Of a stretch of 64,000 nt of DNA, positions 35,341 to 45,893 are shown piece after piece. How positions within the stretch are numbered: the stretch's first letter is position 1; each line of letters starts with the position of its first letter. The stretch covers positions 28,670,501-28,734,500 of the forward strand of contig NC_073358.2 of NCBI RefSeq assembly GCF_027580225.2. Direction: 5' to 3'. The DNA comes from Misgurnus anguillicaudatus (lineage: Eukaryota; Chordata; Actinopteri; Cypriniformes; Cobitidae). Both the position numbers and the translations under genes were made by a program. Below the pieces are notes generated by a model. The model saw nothing but the letters and a program-made list of their open reading frames with translations, had not been told where the DNA came from and searched no databases.

Positions 35341-38153
35341 ATGTCCCAGTAGGACGGTTTTAAAAGGTCAGCCCTAAAGCAGCAGCAAAAAACCCCACAC
35401 ATTTAAGTCCCGCACATACAGACACACTTTGTCCTCCCTATTACACAAGGGAAGGACGATATTTTTGCTTTGTTTTGTTTTTACAAATGCTGTGATAGAA
35501 CCAGGTCAAATATTACATGTCATGGTTCATGGAAGAGAAAAAAGGAGAGAGATGCCTCCAAACACACACACACATACTACATATATATAAAAGCACCAGC
35601 AGGGTACAAGAACAGACCTAAACCAGCAACAGCTCGTGTAAAGTGTGCATGTGTGTGCGCTCGAACAGATGTTCGCGACAGATCCGCTCTTTATCATTTA
35701 CATTGGAAGAGCACTTAGCAGAAATTCACGACTTTGTTTTTCCTTTCGAAGCGCAGGGGTGGACTGGCCTTGAAACTGTTTGAAAATGTTTACTCCGGAT
35801 TTAGCAATAACAGCGGTTTTCCCTCCGAGCTAATTACAACAGCATCATCTGTGAATTGCTGTGCCCGTAGTTTTACACAACAATGGTAGCGCGTGATCAT
35901 TTTGAGTGACTGACTGTGTTCGGCTGGAGGGAATAATGTTCGGTAGCTTAGCCTACATTTAGTTGACGGCACACAACTGTTTGGCAGCTTGACTGATTTG
36001 CTTGTACGATAAGAGTCTGAAAAATCTTTAACCACCTTGTTTGTTAGATTAGAGTTGATTCTGCTCTAATTCTGTGGTCAGACACCTGGGGTGTTGTGAG
36101 TTATGGATCTTTCTGACATCTGTTAATAACGTTTCACCCAATGAGGTTGACTTATTCGAGAACGTATTTAAACCACAAATGCACACACGCACACACTGTC
36201 TCGCACTCCTCCCTCAGGCACAGAGACGGATTGGTGGCGACTCTTGACCTTTTAAGGATTATCACAATATTATGAGAGAGACAAATCTAATGAGAAAACC
36301 TTTTTTCCATGGCCTTGATCCATCCTCATCAAACACAGTTCATCCACTCTTTCACAATATGGACTCGTTCACGACAGAGGGGGTCAGTGCATTGCCGAGG
36401 CCGCGGGCCGACCGCAACTTCCACAAAAACTGTTCATGTAAAAGCTTTTTACAGCACGTTTCCTCCCTCTGTCGCTCTGTTTTTTTATTGTTATTCAGTC
36501 AATTACATTACTATTGTTATAATTTTCATTTACTAAGATTTTGTTGCAGATTTTGTTCAGTATTATTAAGTTTTGTTGTATGTGTTGGCAATGCTGATGC
36601 CCCCCGGTAACAGCGTTTGTGTAGAATTCACACAGTGTCCTCAGAGTTCCCCGATATATGACACTTAAGCCAAGTCTCAACCCTCAGAAAGCATTTTAAA
36701 AGGATAAATAAAGTTTTTCCTATGGAAGCTGCTCCTCTCGTTTCTTCCTGAATGCTAAGTGGGTTTCTGTCTAATGTATTTGTGCTACATGTCAATTTTT
36801 CCTCCCTGAATATACGCAAGCTGTGCTGTTATTTCAAACACAACAAGCTGTCTCTGCGAGTGACGCTTTGAGTGTCACAAATATTTCATAATGCTCCAGG
36901 GTATCTGTCCTTCAACACTCGCGCACAAACACTCGCTTTGGGTTCAGCACATTAAAGTTTTAGGGAATCAGATGTGGCTGGACTCGCTGTAAAAGAAAAT
37001 GCATGTTTCTGTCTCATCTCTGTATGTGGAAGATATGTGTCATGTTTTCCACAAAGTCTGTGAGGAACGGTGCATAACACATTTCAATCATAGTTGTCAT
37101 TTTTGGAGTTTAATGTTTTAGATGTTTTTATGGTTCAAATGTGTTTTTTAGGGATGGTTTACCTCAAAGATGGAAATTCTGTTAAACCTTTATATGGAAC
37201 ACAAAAGCTCTTTTCAGCTTTTTTTCAAAATAGTACGATAAGCTGTGGACCTTGGCTTTCAATAAAGTCATTTTTCATTTTTTGGCGAACTGTCTCTTTA
37301 AAAGTATGGCGCCATCAAAAGGCCTTTGCCAAAACTATAATCACTGTATAGCCACAGAAAACAGAAATGCATCCAAACCCTTGTGCTAATCGCTGCAATA
37401 CAACATTGTCCACATATCTATTAGATGGGGTTGAGTGGTTCTGCTGTTCAAATCTTACAGATGATCATTAAATAGCGGGTCAACAGCAGGGATATAATTG
37501 TGTTTAGGGATGACACACAGTTTACTGTATTTACTAATGTTTAAGAACCCTTAGACTTTTGTTTGAGAGAAAGATAGACTTAGAGAGCATTAAGCAAGTC
37601 ATGTGACAGGTGATCAATCTGCACAAGACTGATATTAGATTTACTGCCCACTCACCCTCGGTGCATTCTGGGTAAATGCCGTGGGCTCCGCGAGCTTCTG
37701 TTTGCCGCTATTACAGCACCCAGAGGGAGGCAGAAAGAATCTAGAGGAAAGAGGAGGAGGGAGTTAAACGGGTAACATTACAGATAAGTTGAAATAATTG
37801 AAACCAGTGAAAGGAAGGAACTATACGCAAATTTGTGAAAGATTGATTTTGCATTATCATGTGTTTGATGGAAAAAGAATCAAGGATGAGATGTGAGTCT
37901 GGGACCTAAAATCTCTTGTCTCATCAGTAATCCAATCAGACTCAAGACTACTGAACTGGGGCCGCATGTATAGATTGGGCGTATGTACAAAATAGACATT
38001 TAAAAGTGCGTATGCACATATCAAGATTTATAAAAATAAACGCACTGGCACTTTAGACCATGTATACACACTTTTACTTGTTTACTGAACTTTTATACAT
38101 TTTGTTAAGCCAAATGACAGAAAAAAAACAGAGTGTCTACATCTACAATGAAC
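35341..38153. other. Intergenic, no gene seen
   Basis: I find no exon-like or RNA-gene structure here. There is an AATAAA at 36707-36712 and another near 37260, which could serve a longer efnb1 transcript. A degenerate palindromic element may lie at 37148-37301. The short open frames are unsupported. Confidence 0.5.
37148..37301. mobile_element. Degenerate TTAA-type palindromic element
   Basis: TTTAGGGATGGTTTACCTC at left and GCGAACTGTCTCTTTAA at right look like decayed ends of the family at 32045-32485. The arms no longer pair well. Confidence 0.35.
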
Positions 38154-38402
38154 TTTATGGGGTGGTTTCCCGGACAAGGATTAGCTTAATCCAAGACTAG
38201 GCCTTAGTTTAATTAGAAAATATAACTAGTTTTAACAAACATGCCTTACTAAAAACCTTACTTGTGTGCATTTTGAGGTAAAACAAGGGGCACTGATGTA
38301 TTTTAAGATATGTCAGAGCAAGTTGTTTTCAGTTTGGACAGCTTTTAAAAGTGTTTAAGTCTAGGACTAGTCTAATCCCTGTCCGGGAAACCGCCCCTTT
38401 AA
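38154..38402. mobile_element. ~250-bp palindromic element (GGTTTCCCGGACA ends)
   Basis: Left GGGGTGGTTTCCCGGACA and the reverse complement of the right end, GGGGCGGTTTCCCGGACA, match except at one position. Further pairing covers the TTAGTCTAGG-like words. The right end abuts TTAA; the left flank has decayed. Confidence 0.75.
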
Positions 38403-38629
38403 CCTGCGTTAAAACATAATGTTATTCACTAGGACATTTTATGTTTGTAGGGGAGAACCGGGGCAAATGTAACGCTGGACGAAAGTAACAAAGCGATTTT
38501 CTCCGAGCCCTGATAACATTTGCATCCCAAACTATGACAGTATCTTAGGCACAAAACCCTTGACAGACATGACAAATATTGCGTTATTTACTCACAGTTT
38601 TCCGCGTTTAGGTCCAGAGCAACCCTATA

Positions 38630-39040
38630 TCACGCAAATACGTGACTATTTCACTAATGGACCAACGTGAAAATGTCACGTTTTGCCGCGTTTGAACGTG
38701 AGCATGTCACACTTTTCTGTTTGTGTCACTGTCACGTATTGGTTACTCAACTTTTTTGTCCTATTTTCAAACCATTAGCTTCGGTTTAGGGTTAGATTTG
38801 GTGCTTGCGTTATATGTCACTTTAAGTATTTGTCACTTTAAGTATTGGTTTATAAAAAAAAAGATACAAGACTTATTCTTTTATATTTTCTAAACTTTAA
38901 CCAATTGTCGCCTGACGTATTGAGTAACCAATACGTGACAGTGACACAAACAGAAAAGCGTGACATGCTCACGTTCAAACGCGGCAAAACGTGACATTTT
39001 CACGTTGGTCCATGCGTGAACTAGTCACGTAATTTCGTGA
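38630..39040. mobile_element. 411-bp palindrome with TCACG ends
   Basis: The left arm from TCACGCAAATACGTGAC pairs with the right arm ending GTCACGTAATTTCGTGA over about 150 bases, with CGTGA/TCACG words throughout. The centre is A-rich and unpaired. No clear target duplication was found. Confidence 0.8.
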
Positions 39041-39539
39041 GCTGTTTTCAACCATGATAAGTAAATTCCTCAAGCGGTCATTTTTTTCTTATAACGCGTT
39101 GTGTATTTCGTTTCATGTGTTAGAGTACTGATCAATCTACAGGTTATTTAATGACCTAACACATCCTGAAGTTTCACTTCTCAGAGTTTTTCAAAATAAA
39201 AGTAAATCGTGTTTAAATGTGAGGAGATCCTCCTGTCGGGACAAAAAAGTAACACTTGTTACTTGCAGTTACATATTAACCAGGTCATAGTCATGTATAT
39301 TTAATAAAAACAAGTATAACACAAAAATCTATCGTGTTTTGTTATGTTACTTTTGACTCACCTGTGTGCTACTTGCGTCCCTGCAGGTGGGGTCGAAAGT
39401 AAAAATTCACTACTTATGTTTAAAGTGAAATCATATTAAAGTCGTTTTACATTTTTTTCAAAATTCCACCTGGTGCCTATAGACAACACTTGTGAGTTAT
39501 TGACCACAGCAAAAATATATCTCTGTCTATAACCTTATC

Positions 39540-42177
39540 GGTAACACTTTACGGTAATGGTACATGAATTATCATGAATTCATGTATAAATTCATGCATG
39601 AAATATGCATTCATTTATGCATTAATATCTCATGAATCATCAAGAACTAACACGAGTTCAACATTTTTCATTCATGACTTCATGGATGAACAACACCCCA
39701 ATCAAAACACCAACCAAGAGGAGTACATCATCATGAATCATGATCCACCACACATGATCATGAGGTCTTCCCCGTTCACAAAAAAATCGGTCCCCACCAC
39801 CCACGGTGGACAAAGCCACAGTAGCGGTGGTACATAAATCATCATATATTCCATTATTAACTAAGCATTAACTATCAATGGCTTCATCATGTGTGTGGCC
39901 CCTCGGCTGGGGTGGTGACTTGGTGCTTTGAGACACTTATGAACAATGCGGCACAACCGGGAACACACAAACTCCGCGGGCACTCAAATAAAGTGGTCAT
40001 CACCAACCAAGCACCAACCATCAATGACTCCACCATGTGTGTGGCCCCTCAACTTAAGTGGTGACTTGGTGCTTTGAAACACTTATGAACAATGTGGCAT
40101 AACTGGGAAATGACATCAATATGAAAGTGAAGGTTCAAGCCGTTGCAAACAATGTACTGTGGACACAAATGGACTTTGATCTTAACTTGTACTGCTTTAT
40201 TCAGTATATATAAACAGTATAAACCAGTTGAATCAGTAGCTGGAAAGGGCTGAGAAGGAAATTAGTACATACACCCTGAACTTTATTTTAAGTGCCTGTA
40301 TATCTCAAAACTTTTCAAAAACATAAAGCTGTTTTACAAAAAAGAAAAAAAAGAAAAAATATTTTACAAACAGGTTGATCTTTTTTGGTAAAGAGTCACC
40401 TTTTAATGTACAGTATAAAGCTGCTGATGTGGACTCCTCCATATCATGAAATATTAAACGCTGAACAAAACTAAACTAAACAAATACATGGCACAAACAC
40501 ACTTGCAGTAATAGAATGGACCTACTGGCTTGGAAACAAGCATAAGCAAGGATTACTTGGTCGTTTATTGAAGGACATTCGGCACCAGTTTCCCTGTTAG
40601 CCAATAATTGTAATTAATATATAAAATGTTGTACATAAAAGGTGACTTCTTAACCTAAAAGAGGTCAAGCTGTTTGTAAAACATTTTTTTACTTTTTTGT
40701 AAAACAGCTTTATGGTTTTGAAAAGTTTTGAGATACATGTATACAGGCACTTAAAATAAAGTTCATGGTGTATGTACTAATTTCCTTCTCAGCTCTTTCC
40801 AGCTGTTGATTCAACTGGTTTATACTGTTTATATATACTGAATAAAGCAGTAAAAGTTAAGATCAAAGTCCATTTGTGTCCACAGTACATTGTTTGCAAC
40901 GGCTTGAGCCTTCGCTTTCATGTTGATGTCATTTCCCAGTTGTGCCGCGTTGTTCATAAGTGTTTCAAACACTGATCTATATAAATGACTGGATTGCGCA
41001 TGACGTCACACTTGTGAAGCCACCGCGCCGCCATGTTGGTATACCCAAACGTTCTATTAAATCAATGGACGTTATCAGATTTTAATGATAAAACATCAGT
41101 TTACTCGTCTTCGTTTTTATTTGTGAAGTTACCCTGTACATTATTACAACACAAACGTCCAAAGCATGTAAATAGTTATTTACTGAAAGTTGTACATTTT
41201 GCGTTTTAATCAGTTATTATACATTCATCTTCATTACAGTATCAGATCAGCAGACAGACCGCAGCATATTTAGTATTAATGACAATAAACGTAATCATTC
41301 TGAAATCTAAATAAATAATCATGCTTTGTACCGTATGTGCATGCAATAATTTGCTAGTTTTGTAATTATGTTATCTAAACTTACAAGTTACCTACACTTA
41401 TTTAGAGAAATAACGCTGACCGTCACAGTGTAGCTGAATGTCAAACAAAACTTTATTTATACCCGTGTCATTAACAAATGCAACAGACACACTCACATAA
41501 ACGGTTTTTTATAAATCCATTATCCTGCCCGATTAAAACATAAACATTGCAAATAACACCAGAATTAACAAATAATTAACGTACACATATCATAAAAATT
41601 AACCTTGTGTAACTGATACGCTGTAAAGGGGGTAAATTTTGATCATGATTTTGAATGGAAGTCAATGACGTTCTCTGCCGGTTGGGTATACCAAGATGGC
41701 GCCTCGAACTCTGCGCTGGCTTCACCTAACGCTGTTACGTCAAGCGTTCTATGCGCAATCCAGTCATTTATATAGATCAGTGGTTTCAAAGCACCAAGTC
41801 ACCACTTTAGTTGAGGGGCCACACACATGATGAAGTCATTGATAGTTAATGCTTAGTTAATAATGGAATATATGATGATTTATGTACCACCACTACTGTA
41901 GCTTTATCCACCATGGGTGATGAAGACCGATTTTTTTGTGAACAAAGAAAACCTCATGATCATGTGTAATAAATCATAATTCATGATGATGTACTCCTCT
42001 TAGTTAATGTTTTAATTAAGGTGTTGTTCATCCATGAAGTCGTGGATGGGGGACGTTGAGCTTGTGTTGGTTCTTGGTGATTCATGAGATATTAATGCAT
42101 AAATGAATGCATATTTCATGCATGAATTTATACATGAATTCATGATAATTCATGTACCATTACCGTAAAGTGTTACC
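39540..42177. mobile_element. Large foldback hAT-like element (GGTAACACTTTA ends)
   Basis: The ends are GGTAACACTTTACGGTAATG and its exact reverse complement. Very long arms, rich in TTCATGAA-type words, pair around a short centre near 40.5 kb. The flanks ACCTTATC (39532-39539) and ACATTATC (42178-42185) are an 8-bp duplication with one mismatch. Removing the nested 813-bp element and one copy of its 8-bp duplication leaves about 1.8 kb. The left arm also has an internal direct duplication (near 39.88 and 40.02 kb). No transposase frame was seen. Confidence 0.85.
40970..41782. mobile_element. 813-bp hAT-like element nested in the foldback element
   Basis: The terminal repeats are CACTGATCTATATAAATGAC and its reverse complement. 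The element is flanked by a perfect 8-bp duplication GTTTCAAA (40962-40969 and 41783-41790), and removing it restores continuity with the opposite arm of the outer element. The ends also carry inverted ATGGTATACCC-like segments further in. A second copy in opposite orientation lies at the window end. It is non-coding, hence non-autonomous. Confidence 0.9.
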
Positions 42178-42244
42178 ACATTATCTTTTAAAAATACGTT
42201 TTTTGTGAATATTGGTACTTTCGCCCCTGCTCTCTCCTACTATC

Positions 42245-42442
42245 ACTGTAAAAAAAAAAATTTGTTGGTCCAACTTAAAAAGGTACGTTACCTGGTTCCC
42301 TTAAAATTTTGATTTGATTTAAAAATATTAGTTGACTAAAAAAGTTGTGTTAAAATAGCGTATCACCTAATATATTTGGGTTGAAATAACTTTAAACATT
42401 TTTAAGGCAACCTGGTAACCACTTTCAGATTTTTTTTACAGT
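42245..42442. mobile_element. ~200-bp miniature element (ACTGTAAAAAAA ends)
   Basis: ACTGTAAAAAAA at left and TTTTTTTACAGT at right are reverse complements, and the inner words TTGTTGGTCCAACTTAA and GGCAACCTGGTAAC give partial pairing. It begins only a few bases after the host element's right end at 42239. Confidence 0.6.
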
Positions 42443-43091
42443 AAGCATTTTCTTATCATTCGATTAACACTTAACATCTCACCCGCTTGTCTGAGTTTTG
42501 CCTTTTATTTGCATAATTCATTAATGCTTTATGGCTATGCCATGTTATGCATTGTCTTTACAATCTTTTGTTATGGGAAAACACTTGTTGTGTTTATATT
42601 ATGGGCTCGTCTTGCCTACACATTGTAGCACATGCTTCATAAAATATGTAAAGAATTTGGTCTTAATATTGCCGTACATTGGTTTATAATGCTTTGATGC
42701 ACTTACGGACATAACACAATTCTCCACCATCAAAAATCTCTCTCTGAGCTTGATTTTGAAAATGTATAACATTTATAAAAATGTGCAAGTGTCTGGCCAT
42801 ATTTAAAACCACAATTTTAACTTTGACAAACCCAGTGTTTTTTGGAGATTAGAGGTTTTCTATTTTCCTTTTGTTCATGTGGATGGAAATGTGCATACTG
42901 AATTGATATGCAGATGACAGTATGCATAGTAAAACTATGTGCTTTATGCTCAATATATGGTTGTTTTGGGGAGGAGATGAGGTGGAGATGCATGTACACG
43001 CATTCTTACACTGAAATGGGATTTATAAAGAGAATTTTGCGCAGTTTCTGGTGAACGCATGGTTTTATAAATCTGATATTGTTTGTGCTTA

Positions 43092-43372
43092 CACTCTAAA
43101 AAAACAAACGGTGCTATATAGCACCAAAACTGTTGATTTGAATCGTAACCACAGAAGAACCGTCCCCAGTGCCATATAGCACCGGTGAAGCACCTGTGCA
43201 GAACCATAGGTGCCATATAGCACCACATTTGGTTCTACATAGCACTATATGGTTCTACACAGGTGCTTCACCGGTGCTTCACCGGTGCTATATGGCACTA
43301 AAAACGGTTCTTCTATGAATACGAGCAAAGAACCACTTTTGGTGCTATATAGCACCGTTTGTTTTTAGAGTG
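43092..43372. mobile_element. 281-bp palindromic element with CACTCTAAAA ends, TA-flanked
   Basis: The ends CACTCTAAAA and their reverse complement are flanked by TA on both sides, as in Tc1/mariner-type elements. The interior is built from GGTGCTATATAGCACC-type palindromes, so it folds almost completely. Confidence 0.85.
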
Positions 43373-43734
43373 TACGCAATCATATATGCATACAGTATGC
43401 ACACTTTAAGGATGAAATCTATGCAAAGTTTTATATGAGACCCCTGCTCCCTGCAGTTGCCAGCAGATCACACTTGATTATTATCATGAGAAATTATGTC
43501 CATTTTCAGAAACAGAAAGTTCGTACTTGTTAATGTGCTCAAAAACTTGTGAAAAAAATATATATTTGTAGAAAAAACATAAATTTACATGTATGGATTT
43601 GGCAGACGTTTTTATCTAACAATGCATTCAAAGTAAATTTTTACCACATATTTACTACAATTATGTAACCAACTATAGTTAAGTAATCTCATCTACACAT
43701 TCTGTCTCTCTCTCATACCGAAATGCATATATAC

Positions 43735-43777
43735 ATAGTGTATGAAGAGTATATTATATATACTCTTCATACACTAT
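43735..43777. repeat. Perfect 19-bp-arm hairpin
   Basis: ATAGTGTATGAAGAGTATA is followed after five bases (TTATA) by its exact reverse complement. It is AT-rich and cruciform-prone. No flanking repeat explains it. Confidence 0.8.
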
Positions 43778-44050
43778 AAAAATGTCCCTATATCTATCAC
43801 TGGTGCAGTGCCTTTTCAAAAAAAGTACAAAGAGTGCACATTATTGGTACCAAATGTGTGCATATCTGATACACCATTTTAAAGGGTACTTCCCCAGTGA
43901 CAGCTTGGGAACATTTTTGACTATTTTTTCTTACACGGGGTTGGTTTAGGCTGGCTCGTTCAAATGGATTTGTGTAGACTTGTGAGGAAAGCTCCATGTG
44001 TCACTGTATGAGCTAAAAGAGCTGCAGTCAGGGAATAACATTAATATTAA

Positions 44051-45893
44051 ACTAGATAGAAAAGTTTGTTGACAAACTTTATGTTGGCTTGACAAAGCCT
44101 GGCCTGAACGTTGAAAACGGTTTGACAGAAGTTTAGTTTAGTAGGCTATCTGGCTGTTAGTATGTTTAAGTATGAAGCTAGCCTGATTTAGCATGAAGCT
44201 AGCAAGATTAGCCTGAAGCTAGCATGAAGCTAACATGATTAGCATGAAGCTAGCATAAAGTTAGCATGATTAGCATGAAGCTAGCATGATGCTAACATGA
44301 AATAGCATGAAGCTAGCATGATGCTAACATGAATTAGCATGAAGCTAGCATGAAGCTAACATGATTAGCATGAAGCTAGCATCAAGTTAGCATGATTAGC
44401 ATGAAGCTAGCATGATGCTAACATGAATTAGCATGAAGTTAGCATGATGCTTACATGAATTAGCATGAAGCTAGCATGATGCTAACATGAATTAGCATGA
44501 AGCTAGCATGATGCTAACATGAATTAACATGAAGCTAGCATGATGCTAACATGAATTAGCATGAAGCTAGCATGATGCTAACATGAATTAGCATGAAGTT
44601 AGCATGATGCTAACATGAAATAGCATGAAGCTAGCATGATGCTAATATGAATTAGCATGAAGCTAGCATGAAGCTAACATGATTAGCATGAAGCTAGCAT
44701 CAAGTTAGCATGATTAGCATGAAGCTAGCATGATGCTAACATGAATTAGCATGAAGCTAACATGATGCTAACATGAACTAGCATGAAGCTAGCATGATGC
44801 TAACAAGAATTAGCATGAAGCTAGCATGATGCTAACATGAATTAGCATGAAGCTAGCATGATGGTAATATGAATTAGCATGAAGCTAGCATGATGCTAAC
44901 GTGAATTAGCATGAAGCTAGCATGATGTTAACATGAATTAGCATGAAGCTAGCATGATGCTAACATGAATTAGCATGAAGCTAGCATGATGCTAACAGGA
45001 ATAAGCATGAAGCTAGCATGATTTATTATGAAATTAGCATAAAGCTACCATGAAACTAGCATGAAGCTAGTATGACTTAGCATGAAGCTAGCATAAGGCT
45101 AACATGACCCAAAGACCCAACCCCCATGTCTCTATGATGTTTGGATCCAGAGATATAAGGCTTTGTTTATTATTTTGCTAGGGTGCTCATATTTGGTTGC
45201 TAGGGGCGTGGCTTAATACCTCGATAAGAATCCTCAGAGACTGATTGGATGCCTGAGTAAAATGAGCCCACCCCCATGTCTCTGTGACACTGTGCTGCAA
45301 AGATATCCATCTGGGCATTTTATAATGGCAGTCTATGGGATATGTTGCTAGGGTGCCCAAAAATGGTTGCTAGGGGCGTGGCTTAATAGCTATGGGACGA
45401 TCTTGAGAGACTGATTGGATGCCTGAGTAAAATGAGCCCACCCACATGTCTCTACGACGCTCTAAAATGAAGATATTCCATCTGGGACGCTTTTATTCCC
45501 TTATATGGGCATGTTTCCTGCCCCGTTATAAGTCAATGGGGAATTTTGGGTGGCTCTTACGCCCCAGGGATGAAACTTACACCCCAATGTGAGCTATGTT
45601 CTCACAGTGCCTGCCAGCCTCTTCAAATGTGGTAACCCACAAGTTTCTACACATTTCTCGCTCTCAGCTATGACCCGTCAAAGTTTGTCGCAATGTTAAG
45701 TCAATGGAAAATTTGGGGTGTTTGAGCGCCCCGTTTAGGAATTCGGTAAGTCCCATCAGTTAGAAAAGTCATAGCACGCTAAGTCAGACCCGTCTGAAGA
45801 CTTTTGGAAAGTTTGGTGAATGTAGCTTGAAAGCTCTAGGAGGAGTTACAGTCAGAAATTTTGGGGATCAGAAGAAAAATAATAATAATAATA
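44051..45893 (+). repeat. Composite array unit 1 (Y head, minisatellite core, Y tail)
   Basis: The unit begins ACTAGATAGAAAAGTTTG, the Y-type head. That head can fold into AAAGTTTG/CAAACTTT (4-base loop) and then GGCTT/AAGCC hairpins. The CATG minisatellite follows (44168-45108), then a ~780-bp tail carrying two CCCACCC(C/A)CATGTCTCT modules. The tail ends in the Y-type sequence GAAAGCTCTAGGAGGAGTTA and a (AAT)n run at the boundary with unit 2. It shows no coding capacity. Confidence 0.8.
44168..45108. repeat. CATG minisatellite array A1
   Basis: The tandem unit is about 32 bp, made of three sub-steps: TAGCATGAAGC, TAGCATGATGC and TAACATGAAT (11 + 11 + 10). CATG therefore recurs about every 10.7 bases. 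Units vary by small substitutions (GCTAGC, GTTAGC, GCTAAC). Confidence 0.95.

Larger units (their letters stand above)
38448..42239 (-). mobile_element. TA-flanked host element (GGGGAGA ends), copy 2, with nested insertions
   Basis: It starts TAGGGGAGAACCGGGGC and ends with the reverse complement of TAGGAGAGAGCAGGGGC, and is homologous in opposite orientation to 6862-8244. It contains a 411-bp palindrome (38630-39040) and a large hAT-like foldback element (39540-42177). The coordinates include these insertions; host sequence proper is about 740 bp. Confidence 0.75.

Noticed and set aside
39574..39837. 87-codon open frame rich in His/Asn/Ser
   Set aside because: It is formed by the TTCATGAA-rich arm of the foldback element.
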